Source: Lachnospiraceae bacterium (GTDB lineage: Bacteria; Bacillota; Clostridia; Lachnospirales; Lachnospiraceae). Taken from it: a stretch of 64,000 bases of DNA. The notes under the pieces are model-generated. The model ran no database searches. It saw only the letters and a list, made by a program, of their open reading frames with translations, and had not been told where the DNA came from. Location of the stretch: the NCBI GenBank assembly GCA_902363135.1, contig CABIZF010000010.1, forward strand, positions 1 to 64,000. The letters run 5' to 3'. Shown one piece after another: positions 24,844 through 35,822 of this stretch; the stretch's first letter is position 1; each line of letters starts with the position of its first letter. The translations under genes and the position numbers were made by a program.

Positions 24844-27800
24844 ATGGCCCTTCAGTTTATTTTTGGAAATTCAGGGAGTGGGAAATCCCGTTATTTATAT
24901 GAACAGATCATCCGGGAGTCGCAGGTACACCCGGAGAAAAATTATATTGTGCTCGTGCCGGAGCAGTTTACGATGCAGACGCAGCGGGAGCTGGTACATC
25001 TGCATCCCAGCAAAGGCATCTTAAATATTGATGTGCTCAGCTTTGGAAGACTGGCGCATCGGGTTTTTGAGGAGGTCGGAACGGATCGGCGGACGGTGCT
25101 CACAGAGACCGGTAAAAACCTGATGCTGCGAAAAGTGGCCATTGAGCAAAAGGAAAATCTGCAGGTGCTTGGAAGCAGGATGGACCGCCCGGGCTATGTC
25201 TCAGAAGTGAAGTCTGTTCTCTCGGAGCTGATGCAGTATGAGGTAGGGGAGGAAGCGCTTGAGGAAATGGAGCGCTTTTCTGCAAAACGACCGCTTCTGC
25301 AGGCAAAGCTGCATGATCTTCGCTGTCTGTATCAGGCGTTTCTTGCGTATCAGAGGGAACGGTTTTTAAAGCCCGAGGAGCTGCTGGATGTGTTGTGCAA
25401 CGCAATTCCGCGTTCAAAACAGCTGTCGAAGACCGTGCTTGCCTTGGATGGCTTTGCAGGATTTACGCCCGCGCAGATCAAGGTGATCGAGGAGCTGCTC
25501 ATCCAGTGTGAGAAGGTGCTTCTGACAGTAACGATCGATGCGAAGGAGTCGGCATTCGGTGCGATTCACGAGCATGAGCTGTTTGCACCGGGACGCAGGC
25601 TGGTACAGGGCGTGTGCCGTGCGGCACAGCAGGCCGGGCGGCGCAGCCCGGGAGCCGGGCAGATGGAGGAGCCGGTCGTGCTTGGAAAGACGGAGCTGCC
25701 GCGCTTCCGGAAAGACGGGGCGCTCCGGCACTTGGAGCAGAATTTGTTCCGAAGCCAAAGAGAGCCGTTTTGTGGATCTCTGGAGGAGCTGTCGATGCAT
25801 GTCTCCCAGACACCGGTCTCGGAAGTACACTTTGCAGCGCAGACGATTGCGCAGCTGGTAAGAGAAAAGGGGCTGAGATATCGCGACATTGCAATCATCA
25901 CCGGCGATCTCTCTTCTTATAATAATTATGTGCGGAAAATTTTTCCGCAATACCATATTCCGGCATTTATCGATGAGACGAGACGAATCCTGCTGAATCC
26001 ATGTCTGGAATTTGTCCGGGGTGCCCTGGAGATGTGCGAGCGGGACTTTGCATGCATTCCGGTATTCCGTTTCCTGCGCACACAGATGGCAGGGATTACG
26101 CGGGAGCAGATCGATCGGCTGGAAAATTACGTACTCGCGACAGGAATTCGCGGCAGGCGCAGGTGGGAACAGGACTGGGATTACCGGGCCGGCGGCATCA
26201 GCGAGGAGGAGCTGGAGGCACGGAACCAGGACCGCCGTACCGTCATGGAATTGCTGGGAGACTTTCCGGCACAGATGGCAGTGCGGAACCGGACACTTCG
26301 GGAGTATGCAAATGCGCTGGTCGATCTGATGGAGCGATGTGATCTGGAAGAGAAGCTGCGAAACCGGGCGGAGGCACTGCAGAAGGCCGGAAATCAGGAG
26401 GAAGCGGAGGAGTATGAACAGGTCTATGGCATTCTGATCCGGTTGTTGGACGAGATGGTTGAGCTGCTCGGGGAGGAACCGATGGAGATCCGGGAATTTA
26501 CGGAAATCCTGGATGCAGGACTTTCAGAGGCGCGCATTGGAATTGTCCCGCCGGGAATCGACCAGGTGCAGATCGGAGACATCCGTCGGACAAGGCTTTC
26601 GAATATTCGGGTTCTGTTTTTTCTCGGACTGAATGACGGCTGGGTTCCGGCGCATGGAGATGGGGGCGGAATTGTCACCGATATGGAGCGGGAGCTTTTA
26701 AAATCGACCGGAATTGAGCTGGCACCGTCGGCGAGAGAGAACAGTTATATTCAGCGTTTTTATCTCTATCAGAACCTGACTAAGCCGCGGGAGCATCTCT
26801 ATCTTTCCTGGTGCCTTGGCAGCAGCGACGGGAAGGAAATGCGCCCTTCGTATCTCGTGTCTGTGATCCGGCGGCTGTTTCCGGCATTGCAGGTATGTGA
26901 GACTCTGCCGGTAGGCTCGAAGCTTACGCAGATTACTTCAAAAGAGAGCGGAATGGATTATTTTCTGAATGGATTGCAGCAAAGCCGGGAGGGAGAGACC
27001 GATCCGGAGTGGGAGACTCTGTATTCCTTTTACCGGCAGGATCCGAAGTACCGAAGTCGGGTGCAGGCGCTCATGCGGGCAGCGCTTCAAGATGGAGTGG
27101 CAGCCCCGCTTTCTTATCATACGTCCCGGGAGCTGTATGGCGATGTGATGGCAAACAGTGTCACGAGGCTGGAGCAGTTTGCGGCCTGTGCATTTGCGCA
27201 TTTTGCAATATATGGATTGCGCCTGAAAGAAAGAGATCTCTATGGAGTGAAGCCAACGGATCTGGGGATTTTGTTTCACCGTTCCCTAGAGCTTTTTTCA
27301 AAACGGCTGATTGGAAGTAATACAGACTGGACGGAACTGACGGAGCAGGAGCAGAATGCGCTGATGGAGCGCTGCGTCGATGATGTGACCGCGGAATATG
27401 GCGGGAATGTGCTACACGATACGGCCAGAGATGCCTATACGATCATCCGCCTGAAGCGAATTTTATGCAGATCTGCGTGGGCGTTGCATGAACAGCTGGC
27501 GGCCGGAAGCTTCCGACCGAGCGGTATTGAACTGTCGTTTGATGATACTCCGGAGCTGGACGCGGTGAATGTCCGCCTTGCCGAGAAGAGCCGGATCCGG
27601 CTTCAGGGGCGGATCGACCGGGTGGATACTGCCAGAACAGATGAAGCGGTCTATGTGAAGATCGTGGACTATAAGTCTGGTATGACTGAATTTAATCCGG
27701 TCTCCCTTTACTATGGTCTGCAGCTGCAGCTCGTCGTTTATCTGAATGCAGCGCTGGAGATGGAGGAAAAGCAGGAACGGCAGCGCAAGGTTATTCCGGC

Positions 27801-28320
27801 CGGAATTTTTTATTATCATATGCAGGATCCGGTACTTGAAAAGGAGGCAGGCATGGATAATGAACAGGCGCGGCAGAAGCTGCTTCGGAAGCTGCGGCCG
27901 GATGGAATCCTGAATAGTGATGAACAGGTGCTGAGCATGCTTGACCGGAATCTGACCGGGGATTCTCTTGTGATCCCGGCTGGACGTAAAAAGGATGGAG
28001 GATTGAAAGCTGCTTCGAGCACAGCGACGACGGAGCAGTTCCGTATTTTATCAAAATACGTGAACCGGAAGATGGCGTCGATGGGAGAAGAGATGCTGCA
28101 GGGAAAAATAGCACCGGAGCCATATACGGATGGCGTAAGATCAGCCTGTGACTACTGTGGATATGCGGCAGTGTGCGGATTTGACCGGAAGCTGCCCGGC
28201 ATGTGTCGTCGGAAGCTTCCGTCTTTATCAAAAAGCGAGGTATGGCAGAAGCTGGAGGAAACATGCAAAGAGGAGGAGGACGACCGTGAAGTGGACAGAG
28301 GAACAACAGAAGGTCATTGA
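24844..28320 (+). CDS. addB: ATP-dependent helicase/nuclease subunit B
   Basis: A 1158-residue AddB subunit of the AddAB helicase-nuclease that resects double-strand breaks for recombination. It has an N-terminal Walker A GNSGSGKS and a C-terminal RecB-type nuclease domain containing VDYKSG. The Fe-S cluster Cys are C-x-FAHF upstream plus CDYCGYAAVC and a final Cys. Length is normal for Clostridia. Start 24844 (MALQFIFGNSG) is preferred to the ATG at 24838 because it leaves proper spacing from GGAAGAGG. It overlaps addA by 35 bases. Confidence 0.96.
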   Translation: MALQFIFGNSGSGKSRYLYEQIIRESQVHPEKNYIVLVPEQFTMQTQRELVHLHPSKGILNIDVLSFGRLAHRVFEEVGTDRRTVLTETGKNLMLRKVAIEQKENLQVLGSRMDRPGYVSEVKSVLSELMQYEVGEEALEEMERFSAKRPLLQAKLHDLRCLYQAFLAYQRERFLKPEELLDVLCNAIPRSKQLSKTVLALDGFAGFTPAQIKVIEELLIQCEKVLLTVTIDAKESAFGAIHEHELFAPGRRLVQGVCRAAQQAGRRSPGAGQMEEPVVLGKTELPRFRKDGALRHLEQNLFRSQREPFCGSLEELSMHVSQTPVSEVHFAAQTIAQLVREKGLRYRDIAIITGDLSSYNNYVRKIFPQYHIPAFIDETRRILLNPCLEFVRGALEMCERDFACIPVFRFLRTQMAGITREQIDRLENYVLATGIRGRRRWEQDWDYRAGGISEEELEARNQDRRTVMELLGDFPAQMAVRNRTLREYANALVDLMERCDLEEKLRNRAEALQKAGNQEEAEEYEQVYGILIRLLDEMVELLGEEPMEIREFTEILDAGLSEARIGIVPPGIDQVQIGDIRRTRLSNIRVLFFLGLNDGWVPAHGDGGGIVTDMERELLKSTGIELAPSARENSYIQRFYLYQNLTKPREHLYLSWCLGSSDGKEMRPSYLVSVIRRLFPALQVCETLPVGSKLTQITSKESGMDYFLNGLQQSREGETDPEWETLYSFYRQDPKYRSRVQALMRAALQDGVAAPLSYHTSRELYGDVMANSVTRLEQFAACAFAHFAIYGLRLKERDLYGVKPTDLGILFHRSLELFSKRLIGSNTDWTELTEQEQNALMERCVDDVTAEYGGNVLHDTARDAYTIIRLKRILCRSAWALHEQLAAGSFRPSGIELSFDDTPELDAVNVRLAEKSRIRLQGRIDRVDTARTDEAVYVKIVDYKSGMTEFNPVSLYYGLQLQLVVYLNAALEMEEKQERQRKVIPAGIFYYHMQDPVLEKEAGMDNEQARQKLLRKLRPDGILNSDEQVLSMLDRNLTGDSLVIPAGRKKDGGLKAASSTATTEQFRILSKYVNRKMASMGEEMLQGKIAPEPYTDGVRSACDYCGYAAVCGFDRKLPGMCRRKLPSLSKSEVWQKLEETCKEEEDDREVDRGTTEGH

Positions 28321-31300
28321 TACGAGAGACCGGAATATTCTCGTATCCGCCGCAGCCGGTTCCGGAAAGACGGCTGTGCTGGTGGCACGGATTCTGGCGC
28401 TTGTGACAGATCCTGCCCATCCGGTGGACATTGATCGGCTTCTCATCGTGACGTTTACGAATGCGGCAGCCGGTGAGATGCGTCAGAGAATTCGGGATGC
28501 CCTGGAGGCACGTGCGGAGGAGGCACCGGAGAATGCGCATCTGCAGCGTCAGCTTGTCCTGATCCATAATGCGCAGATCACGACGATCCACAGCTTCTGT
28601 CTCCAGGTATTGCGAAGCCATTTCCACATGATCGGCCTTGATCCGGGCTTCCGGATCGCTGATGAGGGAGAAATGCTGCTGCTTCGGCAGGATGTGCTGA
28701 AAGAAACGCTTGAGGAAGCGTATGAGCTTGGCGCCGGAGAGGTGCACACGGCGGAAACAGAGGAATTCCGCCAGTTGTTAGAGCAGCTTGCGCCGGGAAA
28801 GGATGACCAGGCGGTACAGAACGCGCTTTTGCAGGTGTATCAGTTTTCACTTGGACAGCCTTGGCCGGATGAGTGGCTGGCCGGATGCCGGATGGCATAC
28901 TGCAGACCAGATGGAGAGGAGACGACGCCGGAACCGGACTGGGTACGCTTTGCGGTGAAGGATACGAAGCGTGTACTGGCTGATGTACGGGAGGAGATTC
29001 TTTATGCGATTACGCTGTGTCAGGCAGAGCATGGGCCGTATATGTATGAAAAAGCGATGCAGGATGACCTGGCGATGGTGGAGGTGTTGCAGGCGGCAGA
29101 CGGCTACCGGGAACTCGCAAAGGCGTTTGCCGTATCCGGGACTTATACAAGACTGAGTACGAAGAAGGATGAGAGTGTTTCAAAAGAACAAAAAGAGCAG
29201 GTACAGGAGCTGCGCGCCGGGATCAAAGACGCGCTTGCTTCTGTGCGGATGCAGTATTTTTATGACCGTCCGGAGGTGCTTGAGGAGACATTTTATGCAA
29301 GCGGTGTGGTCGTGCGTGCCCTGACCAGGCTGGTTGAACGTTTTATGGAAAAGCTGACGGAGAAAAAACGGGAAAAAAATATACTCGATTTTTCAGATCT
29401 GGAGCATCTGGCGCTTGAGATTCTGGTGGTACACGATGAAACCGGTACACAGGCGAGTCCGGCTGCACTGGAATATGCGGAGCAGTTCGAAGAGATTATG
29501 ATCGATGAATATCAGGACAGCAATCTCGTGCAGGAGCTGATCTTAAACAGTGTCGCAGGGCGTGGGCGCGGCGAAGCAAACCGGTTTATGGTAGGTGATG
29601 TGAAGCAGAGTATTTATCGGTTTCGCCTCGCCTGCCCGGAGCTGTTTCTGGAAAAATATCAGACCTATCGGGAGCGGGAGAATGCCTGCCGAATCGATCT
29701 TCATAAAAATTTCCGCAGCCGGAGCGAGGTACTTGACGGAGTAAATGAGATCTTCCGCCAGATTATGACAGAAAATTTAGGCGGGATTGTGTATGATAAG
29801 GATGCGATGCTTTATCCGGGGGCGGTCTTTGCACCGGATTCGGGTGAAGTGAGGCGGCTGCCGGAATTTTTACTTCTGGATCCGGAGGACCAGGATAAGC
29901 AGGAGGCGGAAGCACGGCTTGTCGGCATGCGGATTCAGCAGATGGTCGGAAGCTTTCAGGTCTGGGATGCGAAGCTCTTGGCATATCGGCCGATGAAATA
30001 CCGGGATATTGTGATTTTGCTGCGCACGGTGAGCGGATGGGCAGAGACGTTTGGCGAGGTACTGGGTGATATGGGGATACCGTGCTTTACCGGTTCGCAG
30101 AAGGGCTATTTTTCTGCGGTCGAGGTGCGGACGGTGCTTGCCTATCTCGAAGTGTTGGACAATCCGGTACAGGATATTCCGCTCGCGGCGGTTATGCGCA
30201 GTCCGATCGGTGGATTTTCCGATGAGGCACTTGCGAAGCTGAGGAGCGCGTCAGAAGAGCGACGATTTTATGACTGCTGTATAGCCTACCGTGACAATGG
30301 GGAAGATGCAGGCTTGCGGCTGGCGCTTGATACGTTTTTCCAGCAGATGGAGTATTTTCGGGAGAAAGCGGCCTATACGCCAATACACCTGCTTTTGTGG
30401 GAGATTCTGGATGTCACAGGCTACGGTGCCTATGCGGCTGCGCTTCCTGCCGGACGGCAGCGGAAAGCCAATCTGGATATGCTCGTTGAAAAGGCGATTG
30501 CGTATGAAGCGACCAGCTACCGTGGATTGTATCATTTCATCCGCTATATTGAGAGTCTGAAGCGTTATGAGGTCGATTACGGAGAAGCCAGCCTTGGGAC
30601 AGAATCAGATGATACCGTGCGTATTATGAGTATTCACAAGAGCAAAGGTCTGGAATTTCCGGTTGTATTTGTGAGCGGGCTTGGCAAGCAGTTTAATGAG
30701 ACAGAGCTGCGTGGACGCCTTGCCTTGCATTCATCGTTTGGGATTGGCTGTGATTATGTCGATACAACGCTGCGTCTGCGTCAGCCTTCGCTGCTGAAAA
30801 AAGTGATTCAGAAGACATCGGCTCTGGAAAATCTCGGTGAGGAGCTGCGTATCCTGTATGTGGCGATGACGCGTGCGAAGGAAAAGCTGATCCTGACAGG
30901 GGCAGTACCGAATGCCAGTCAGAAGCTGGAAACATGGCAGAGCTTAAATATCAGAGCGATGGAAACGCTGTCGTATTCGACCCTGACTAAAGCATCCTCT
31001 TACCTGGACTGGGTACTGCCTGCGCTTTTGCAGCATTCCGGGGAGGACTGCTTTTTGCTCCGGGTACTTTCGGCAGAAGATCTTCTGGAGGAAAGCAGGG
31101 AAGCAAAGACATCGGATCTCTGGCGCGTACTGGAGCATCCGAAGGAGGAACCGGAGGCGAGACGCTATCTGGAACGGGTGTTTTCTGCGGGATATCCGTA
31201 TGAGCAGGAACAGGCGATCTCCGGAAAGGTATCCGTTACTGAGCTGAAAAAACAGACACAGCTTCCGGAGGAGCACGAAGGCCTGGAGCTGTATCCGGTG

Positions 31301-31885
31301 AAGGAGAGCAAAGGGACAGTACCGCGTTTCCGCGCCGCAGAGACGACGATGCCGGGAAGCATGCGCGGCACAATTTACCATGCATTCATGGAAAATTTGG
31401 ATTTTCATAAGAAAGATGTGCTGGAAACACAGTTGGAAGAATGGATAAAGTGTGGTAAAATGACGCGTGATGAGGCGGCTGCCGTGCGTATTTCGGATAT
31501 CCGGCGTTTTCTGGAAAGTGATATCGGACTTCGGATGGAACGGGCAGAAGAAGGCGGGCGTCTGCATCGGGAACAGCCATTTGTGCTTGGCGTTCCGGCA
31601 CATGAGATTCGCAGCTGCTGGCAGTCGGAAGAACTTGTGCTGGTGCAGGGAATCATTGATGCATGGTTTGAAGAGGACGATGGCATTGTGATTGTGGATT
31701 ATAAGACGGACAGGGTGCGGACAATGCAAATGCTGGCCGGGCGCTATCATATACAGCTGGAGGCTTATGCAAAGGCCGTGGCGCGTCTGACCGGGAAAAA
31801 AATAAAGGAATGCGGAATCTATTCCTTTTGCCTCGGACGCTACGAGATTCTGCCGCAGATCCACAGTGGAAATGAGCAGGAGTGA
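28286..31885 (+). CDS. addA: ATP-dependent helicase/nuclease subunit A
   Basis: A 1199-residue UvrD-type helicase with nuclease domain. Walker A AAAGSGKT lies near residue 22, the Walker B-type DEYQDSN is central, helicase motif SIHKSKGLEFPVVF follows, and VDYKTD marks the C-terminal nuclease site. GTG 28286 is chosen because AGGAGGAGGA lies 6 bases upstream and the protein then begins KWTEEQQKVI as in relatives; longer in-frame extensions overlap addB. Works with AddB in break repair. Confidence 0.96.
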   Translation: MKWTEEQQKVIDTRDRNILVSAAAGSGKTAVLVARILALVTDPAHPVDIDRLLIVTFTNAAAGEMRQRIRDALEARAEEAPENAHLQRQLVLIHNAQITTIHSFCLQVLRSHFHMIGLDPGFRIADEGEMLLLRQDVLKETLEEAYELGAGEVHTAETEEFRQLLEQLAPGKDDQAVQNALLQVYQFSLGQPWPDEWLAGCRMAYCRPDGEETTPEPDWVRFAVKDTKRVLADVREEILYAITLCQAEHGPYMYEKAMQDDLAMVEVLQAADGYRELAKAFAVSGTYTRLSTKKDESVSKEQKEQVQELRAGIKDALASVRMQYFYDRPEVLEETFYASGVVVRALTRLVERFMEKLTEKKREKNILDFSDLEHLALEILVVHDETGTQASPAALEYAEQFEEIMIDEYQDSNLVQELILNSVAGRGRGEANRFMVGDVKQSIYRFRLACPELFLEKYQTYRERENACRIDLHKNFRSRSEVLDGVNEIFRQIMTENLGGIVYDKDAMLYPGAVFAPDSGEVRRLPEFLLLDPEDQDKQEAEARLVGMRIQQMVGSFQVWDAKLLAYRPMKYRDIVILLRTVSGWAETFGEVLGDMGIPCFTGSQKGYFSAVEVRTVLAYLEVLDNPVQDIPLAAVMRSPIGGFSDEALAKLRSASEERRFYDCCIAYRDNGEDAGLRLALDTFFQQMEYFREKAAYTPIHLLLWEILDVTGYGAYAAALPAGRQRKANLDMLVEKAIAYEATSYRGLYHFIRYIESLKRYEVDYGEASLGTESDDTVRIMSIHKSKGLEFPVVFVSGLGKQFNETELRGRLALHSSFGIGCDYVDTTLRLRQPSLLKKVIQKTSALENLGEELRILYVAMTRAKEKLILTGAVPNASQKLETWQSLNIRAMETLSYSTLTKASSYLDWVLPALLQHSGEDCFLLRVLSAEDLLEESREAKTSDLWRVLEHPKEEPEARRYLERVFSAGYPYEQEQAISGKVSVTELKKQTQLPEEHEGLELYPVKESKGTVPRFRAAETTMPGSMRGTIYHAFMENLDFHKKDVLETQLEEWIKCGKMTRDEAAAVRISDIRRFLESDIGLRMERAEEGGRLHREQPFVLGVPAHEIRSCWQSEELVLVQGIIDAWFEEDDGIVIVDYKTDRVRTMQMLAGRYHIQLEAYAKAVARLTGKKIKECGIYSFCLGRYEILPQIHSGNEQE

Positions 31886-31894
31886 GAATTATCA

Positions 31895-34585
31895 ATGTGG
31901 AAGAAACAAAAAATGGAAGTGGCAAAAGAACAGTGTATACATGATCAGGCGGCAAAGGCACAGGGCTGGCGGTTCTTTCTGGCAGGTTTTTTCCTGACAG
32001 TACTGATCACAGGGATCGGGTTTGCGTGCCTGACGGTGTGGCCATTTGGCGATAAGACGGTATTGATTATCGATTCGCTGCACCAGTATCTGCCGTTTTA
32101 TACGGATATGCACAACAAGCTTGTAAATGGAGGATCGCTGTTGTATTCCTTTTCCGGCGGACTTGGTTACAATTTCTGGTCAACGTATGCGTATTATCTG
32201 GCGAGTCCTCTGAATTTTCTGATGGTATTGATCCCGACCGCAAATGTCTGCGATTTTATGGATCTGATGATCCTTTTGAAAATCGGTCTGTGCGGAGGAT
32301 GCTTTGCCTGGTATCTGCACAGACGGGATCCGAAGCGGCGTTATCTTCCGGTCGTATTTGGTGTGATGTTTGCCCTGAGCAATTTTGTGATCGGGTATTA
32401 TTTTAATCTGATGTGGCTGGACAGCATTGCAATGCTTCCGATTATGATGTACGGAATTGAGCAGATTGTGAAAGGGAAGAGCGGACGGACATTTTGCCTG
32501 TCATTGTTTTACGCACTCTGGTGTAATTATTATATTGGATTTATGCTCTGCCTTTTTGCCTGCCTGTATTACCTCATCCGTTGGATTTCAGCGGAACAGA
32601 TCACATGGGGCAGGATCTGGAGGAGCGCGCTTTGCTTTACGTGGTATGCATTACTGGCAGGCGGTATGGCGTCATTGGTGCTGCTTCCGGCATTTATGGG
32701 ACTTTCCTCTTCAGAATCCATGCAGGGCAATACATTCCCGACCGTGATCAAGTTTTACACAAGCCTTCTGGACATGCTGAAAAACCACATGGCATTTCTT
32801 GAGCCGGTTAATATTTCCAATACACAGGTGGGGTTAAATGTATATTGCGGAATTTTTACGGTCCTGCTTGCCATTTTGTATCTGTTTGACCGGAAGATTC
32901 GTCTGCGGGAGCGGATTGCCCATTATGGACTGTGTGCATTTTTACTGCTGAGCTTTTCTTTAAATATTCTGAACTATATCTGGCATGGTTTCCATATACA
33001 GAACGGGCTTCCGAACCGATTCGCCTTTTTGTATATCGCGCTGCTGCTTTGCATGGCTTATGATGCAATCGGCCATATTCGCAGTTACTGGCTGCCGGAG
33101 CTGTTTTTCGCATGGCTCGTACCGGCGGCATTTGTCGCATACTGCTATCTGCATCCGGATGCGGAACAGGAGCTGGAGCCGTGGATATACTACATCTCCT
33201 TCGGGCTGATGGCTTTCTACTTTGGTCTGATGCTCATCGGGCGTCTGGCGAAGAAAATGAGGATAGAGCTTTATAGCGCACTTATCTCAGCGGTACTGCT
33301 GGTCGAGGTGGCGGCGAATGCGATTTATGGTATCAGCTGCAATGGCGGTGTGACAAGGAGCATTTACATTGCAGATCAGATTTCTTATCAGAATATGATG
33401 GCAGATCAGAAAGATGGGAGCTTTTTCAGAAGTGAGGTCGATCGGCAGCGCATGCGGAATGTGACAATGTATGCGGGAGGAAATGCACTTGTCATGTTCA
33501 ATTCGACGATGCTTGAGTCGGTGATCCGGCTGTGTGACAGCCTTGGCATTGAGGCACGGACGAACAAAAACGGCTATCTCGGTGTGACAAAGCTGATGAA
33601 TGATGTATTCGGCATTAAGTATCTGGCATCGCCGTCAAAACTGGCAGAGACGATGTACCAGTTTACGCGCGTCGACGAAGATGGGGAACTGGCGCTTTAT
33701 AAAAATGACAATGCCCTTTCGCTTGGCTTTATGGTGAAGGACTCCATTCGTGACTGGGATATCGAGGCGGGTGAGCCACTGCTGGTGCAGAATAGCTTTG
33801 TCGAGCTGGCGACCGGTCTGGATCCGATCTATGTGCTGGACCGTTATATTGATATGGCAGACGGACAGAATTATGGGATCAAGATTCCGGAAAACAAGCA
33901 GGTATATCTGTGTTTGGATACGAGAGTCGCAGGCATCGAACTGAATACGCCGGAGTATACAAAATCATTTTCTGATTATACGGATCATCTTTATGTGATC
34001 AACCGGACGAATGAGAGTGATATGGCGGACTTTACCGTTACGTTAAAAGAGACACAGAAAAATTCAACCGTTCGCGCAGAGGTATATACGTGCGCGAATG
34101 ACGCCTACCAGAAAGTAATTGATAAGCTTTCAGAGAGCCAGCTGACTGATGTGCAGGTAAATGGCAGTCATGTCGCCGGCAAGGTGGATGTGAAGGAAGC
34201 AGGTACGTTGCTGCTTACGATTCCGTATGATACGGGCTGGACAATTCAGGTTGATGGAAAAGAAGTGGAGAGCTATTCCGTCGGCAAGGCGCTCACAGGC
34301 GTGCATCTGGAGAAGGGAGCACATACAGTTGCAATGCGTTATATCCCGCAGGGCTTTTGCGGGGGTGCGGTACTGAGCATGCTCAGTCTGGTTCTTTTCC
34401 TGATTTCAGTCCTGATCGGCAGGAAGCGGGAGAAGAAGCTGCTCAGTCAGACGGTACAGGAGGATCTGACCGAGCCGGCATCTGTTTTGCAGGATGAGCC
34501 GGCAGATGACGGGCAGCCGGAAGCGATACAGACGCGAAGCGCCGGTATAGGAACAATGATAAATCAGATATCAGATAACAGATAA
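31895..34585 (+). CDS. YfhO-family multi-spanning membrane protein
   Basis: An 896-residue protein with about 12 to 13 membrane segments in the first 500 residues, a large extracytoplasmic domain (about 500-830) and a final membrane helix near 835-855. The start (DSLHQYLPFYTDMHNKL, SGGLGYNFWSTYAYYL) fits YfhO, a GT-C-fold family implicated in glycosylating lipoteichoic or wall teichoic acids. Acidic residues early in the chain match GT-C catalytic loops. It starts 9 bases after addA, with AGGAG about 12 bases upstream. The acceptor polymer cannot be told. Confidence 0.88.
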   Translation: MWKKQKMEVAKEQCIHDQAAKAQGWRFFLAGFFLTVLITGIGFACLTVWPFGDKTVLIIDSLHQYLPFYTDMHNKLVNGGSLLYSFSGGLGYNFWSTYAYYLASPLNFLMVLIPTANVCDFMDLMILLKIGLCGGCFAWYLHRRDPKRRYLPVVFGVMFALSNFVIGYYFNLMWLDSIAMLPIMMYGIEQIVKGKSGRTFCLSLFYALWCNYYIGFMLCLFACLYYLIRWISAEQITWGRIWRSALCFTWYALLAGGMASLVLLPAFMGLSSSESMQGNTFPTVIKFYTSLLDMLKNHMAFLEPVNISNTQVGLNVYCGIFTVLLAILYLFDRKIRLRERIAHYGLCAFLLLSFSLNILNYIWHGFHIQNGLPNRFAFLYIALLLCMAYDAIGHIRSYWLPELFFAWLVPAAFVAYCYLHPDAEQELEPWIYYISFGLMAFYFGLMLIGRLAKKMRIELYSALISAVLLVEVAANAIYGISCNGGVTRSIYIADQISYQNMMADQKDGSFFRSEVDRQRMRNVTMYAGGNALVMFNSTMLESVIRLCDSLGIEARTNKNGYLGVTKLMNDVFGIKYLASPSKLAETMYQFTRVDEDGELALYKNDNALSLGFMVKDSIRDWDIEAGEPLLVQNSFVELATGLDPIYVLDRYIDMADGQNYGIKIPENKQVYLCLDTRVAGIELNTPEYTKSFSDYTDHLYVINRTNESDMADFTVTLKETQKNSTVRAEVYTCANDAYQKVIDKLSESQLTDVQVNGSHVAGKVDVKEAGTLLLTIPYDTGWTIQVDGKEVESYSVGKALTGVHLEKGAHTVAMRYIPQGFCGGAVLSMLSLVLFLISVLIGRKREKKLLSQTVQEDLTEPASVLQDEPADDGQPEAIQTRSAGIGTMINQISDNR

Positions 34586-34595
34586 CAGATAACAG
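34572..34595. repeat. Short tandem repeat spanning the yfhO-type stop codon
   Basis: CAGATAA is repeated three times and begins a fourth. The unit at 34579-34585 supplies the TAA stop of the YfhO-family gene, so slippage here would change only the last residues. Confidence 0.8.
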
Positions 34596-34644
34596 GATAT
34601 TTGGAAATACCGTGACGGCTTATAGAACGGAGGAGTATGAAAAA

Positions 34645-35822
34645 ATGAACATGAAATTTTCAGAGAAAGCAGAACAGCTTGATGCAGGTATCTTTGCAGT
34701 GCTCAATGAGAAGAAAAACGAACTCGTAAAGCAGGGACGGACGATTTATAATCTGTCCGTCGGCACACCGGATTTTCCGCCGATGCCTCATATCATGGAG
34801 GCGGTCAGCGAGGCGGCAAAGCGCCCGGAGAATTACAAATACGCGCTCTCAGAGCTTCCGGAGCTGCTTGATGCCGTGCAGAGCTTTTATCAGAAGCGGT
34901 TTGGCGTGCAGCTTGAGGCAGACGAGATCATGACGATGTATGGCTCGCAGGAGGGAATGGCACATATCGCATGGGCGCTGTGCAATCCGGGAGAGCTCGT
35001 ACTCGTGCCCAATCCGGGATATCAGATTTTCAGTGCGGGCCCGCGGCTCTGCGATGCGGAGGTGTGGGAGTATCCGCTTTTGGAGGAGCATCAGTTCCTG
35101 CCGCAGCTGGATGAGATTCCGGAGGAAATCGCGAGACGGGCGCGCTATATGGTCGTCAGCTATCCGGCAAATCCGATTTGCCGCACGGCTCCGGAGTCCT
35201 TTTACCGGGATCTGATCGCATTTGCAAAAAAATACGAGATCATCATCCTGCACGATAACGCTTATTCAGACATTATTTATGATGGAAGGAGGGGCGGCTC
35301 CTTTCTGGAGTACGAGGGAGCAAAGGAGGTCGGAATTGAATTTTATTCCCTTTCCAAATCCTTCAATTACACCGGCGCACGCCTGTCCTTTGCAGTAGGC
35401 AACCGTGCGGTGATTCAGAAATTCAAGGCGCTTCGGACACAGTTTGACTATGGGATTTTTCTTCCGGTGCAGTATGGGGCGATCGCAGCGCTGACCGGCC
35501 CGTTTGACGGAGTGAAGGAGCAGTGCCGGAACTATGAGGAGCGTAACCGCGCACTCTGCGCAGTATCGGCTGGAATGTTCCGGATAGCGAGGGGACAATG
35601 TTCGTATGGGCGCCGTTACCGGAGGGCTACACGAATTCTGCGGACTTTTGTATGGAGCTGATGGAAAAGTCCGGCGTGATCTGTGTGCCGGGAAGCAGCT
35701 TCGGTACGCTGGGCGAGGGCTATGTGCGTATGGCGCTTGTTCTGCCGCCGGAGAAGCTGAAGGAAGCGGTCGAGAGCATCCGGATGAGTGGAATATTACA
35801 TAGACAGGAAGGAACAAAATAA
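34645..35822 (+). pseudogene. Frameshifted class I/II aminotransferase
   Basis: Codons from 34645 encode a PLP aminotransferase of the LL-DAP/MalY-like type: NLSVGTPDFPP, then YPANPICRTAP, HDNAYSDIIYDG and PLP-lysine motif YSLSKSFNYTGARL. The frame turns to nonsense after RALC near 35560, while the correct C-terminus (LRSIGWNVPDSEGTMFVW onward) continues in another frame to TAA 35822. Compared with relatives (RRDALCxGLRSIGW), about ten bases between two CTGC copies seem to be missing, which fits a slippage deletion, but sequencing error is possible. The 5' frame alone ends at 35661 without the C-terminal substrate domain. GGAGGAG lies upstream of the ATG. Confidence 0.8.

Noticed and set aside
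24844..31885. Long antisense and alternate-frame open frames across addB and addA
   Set aside because: They are shadows of GC-rich coding sequence with no start signals or domains.
34572..34595. CRISPR-like or minisatellite array
   Set aside because: Only three and a half copies of a 7-base unit; no spacers and no cas genes. No CRISPR array was seen anywhere in the window.
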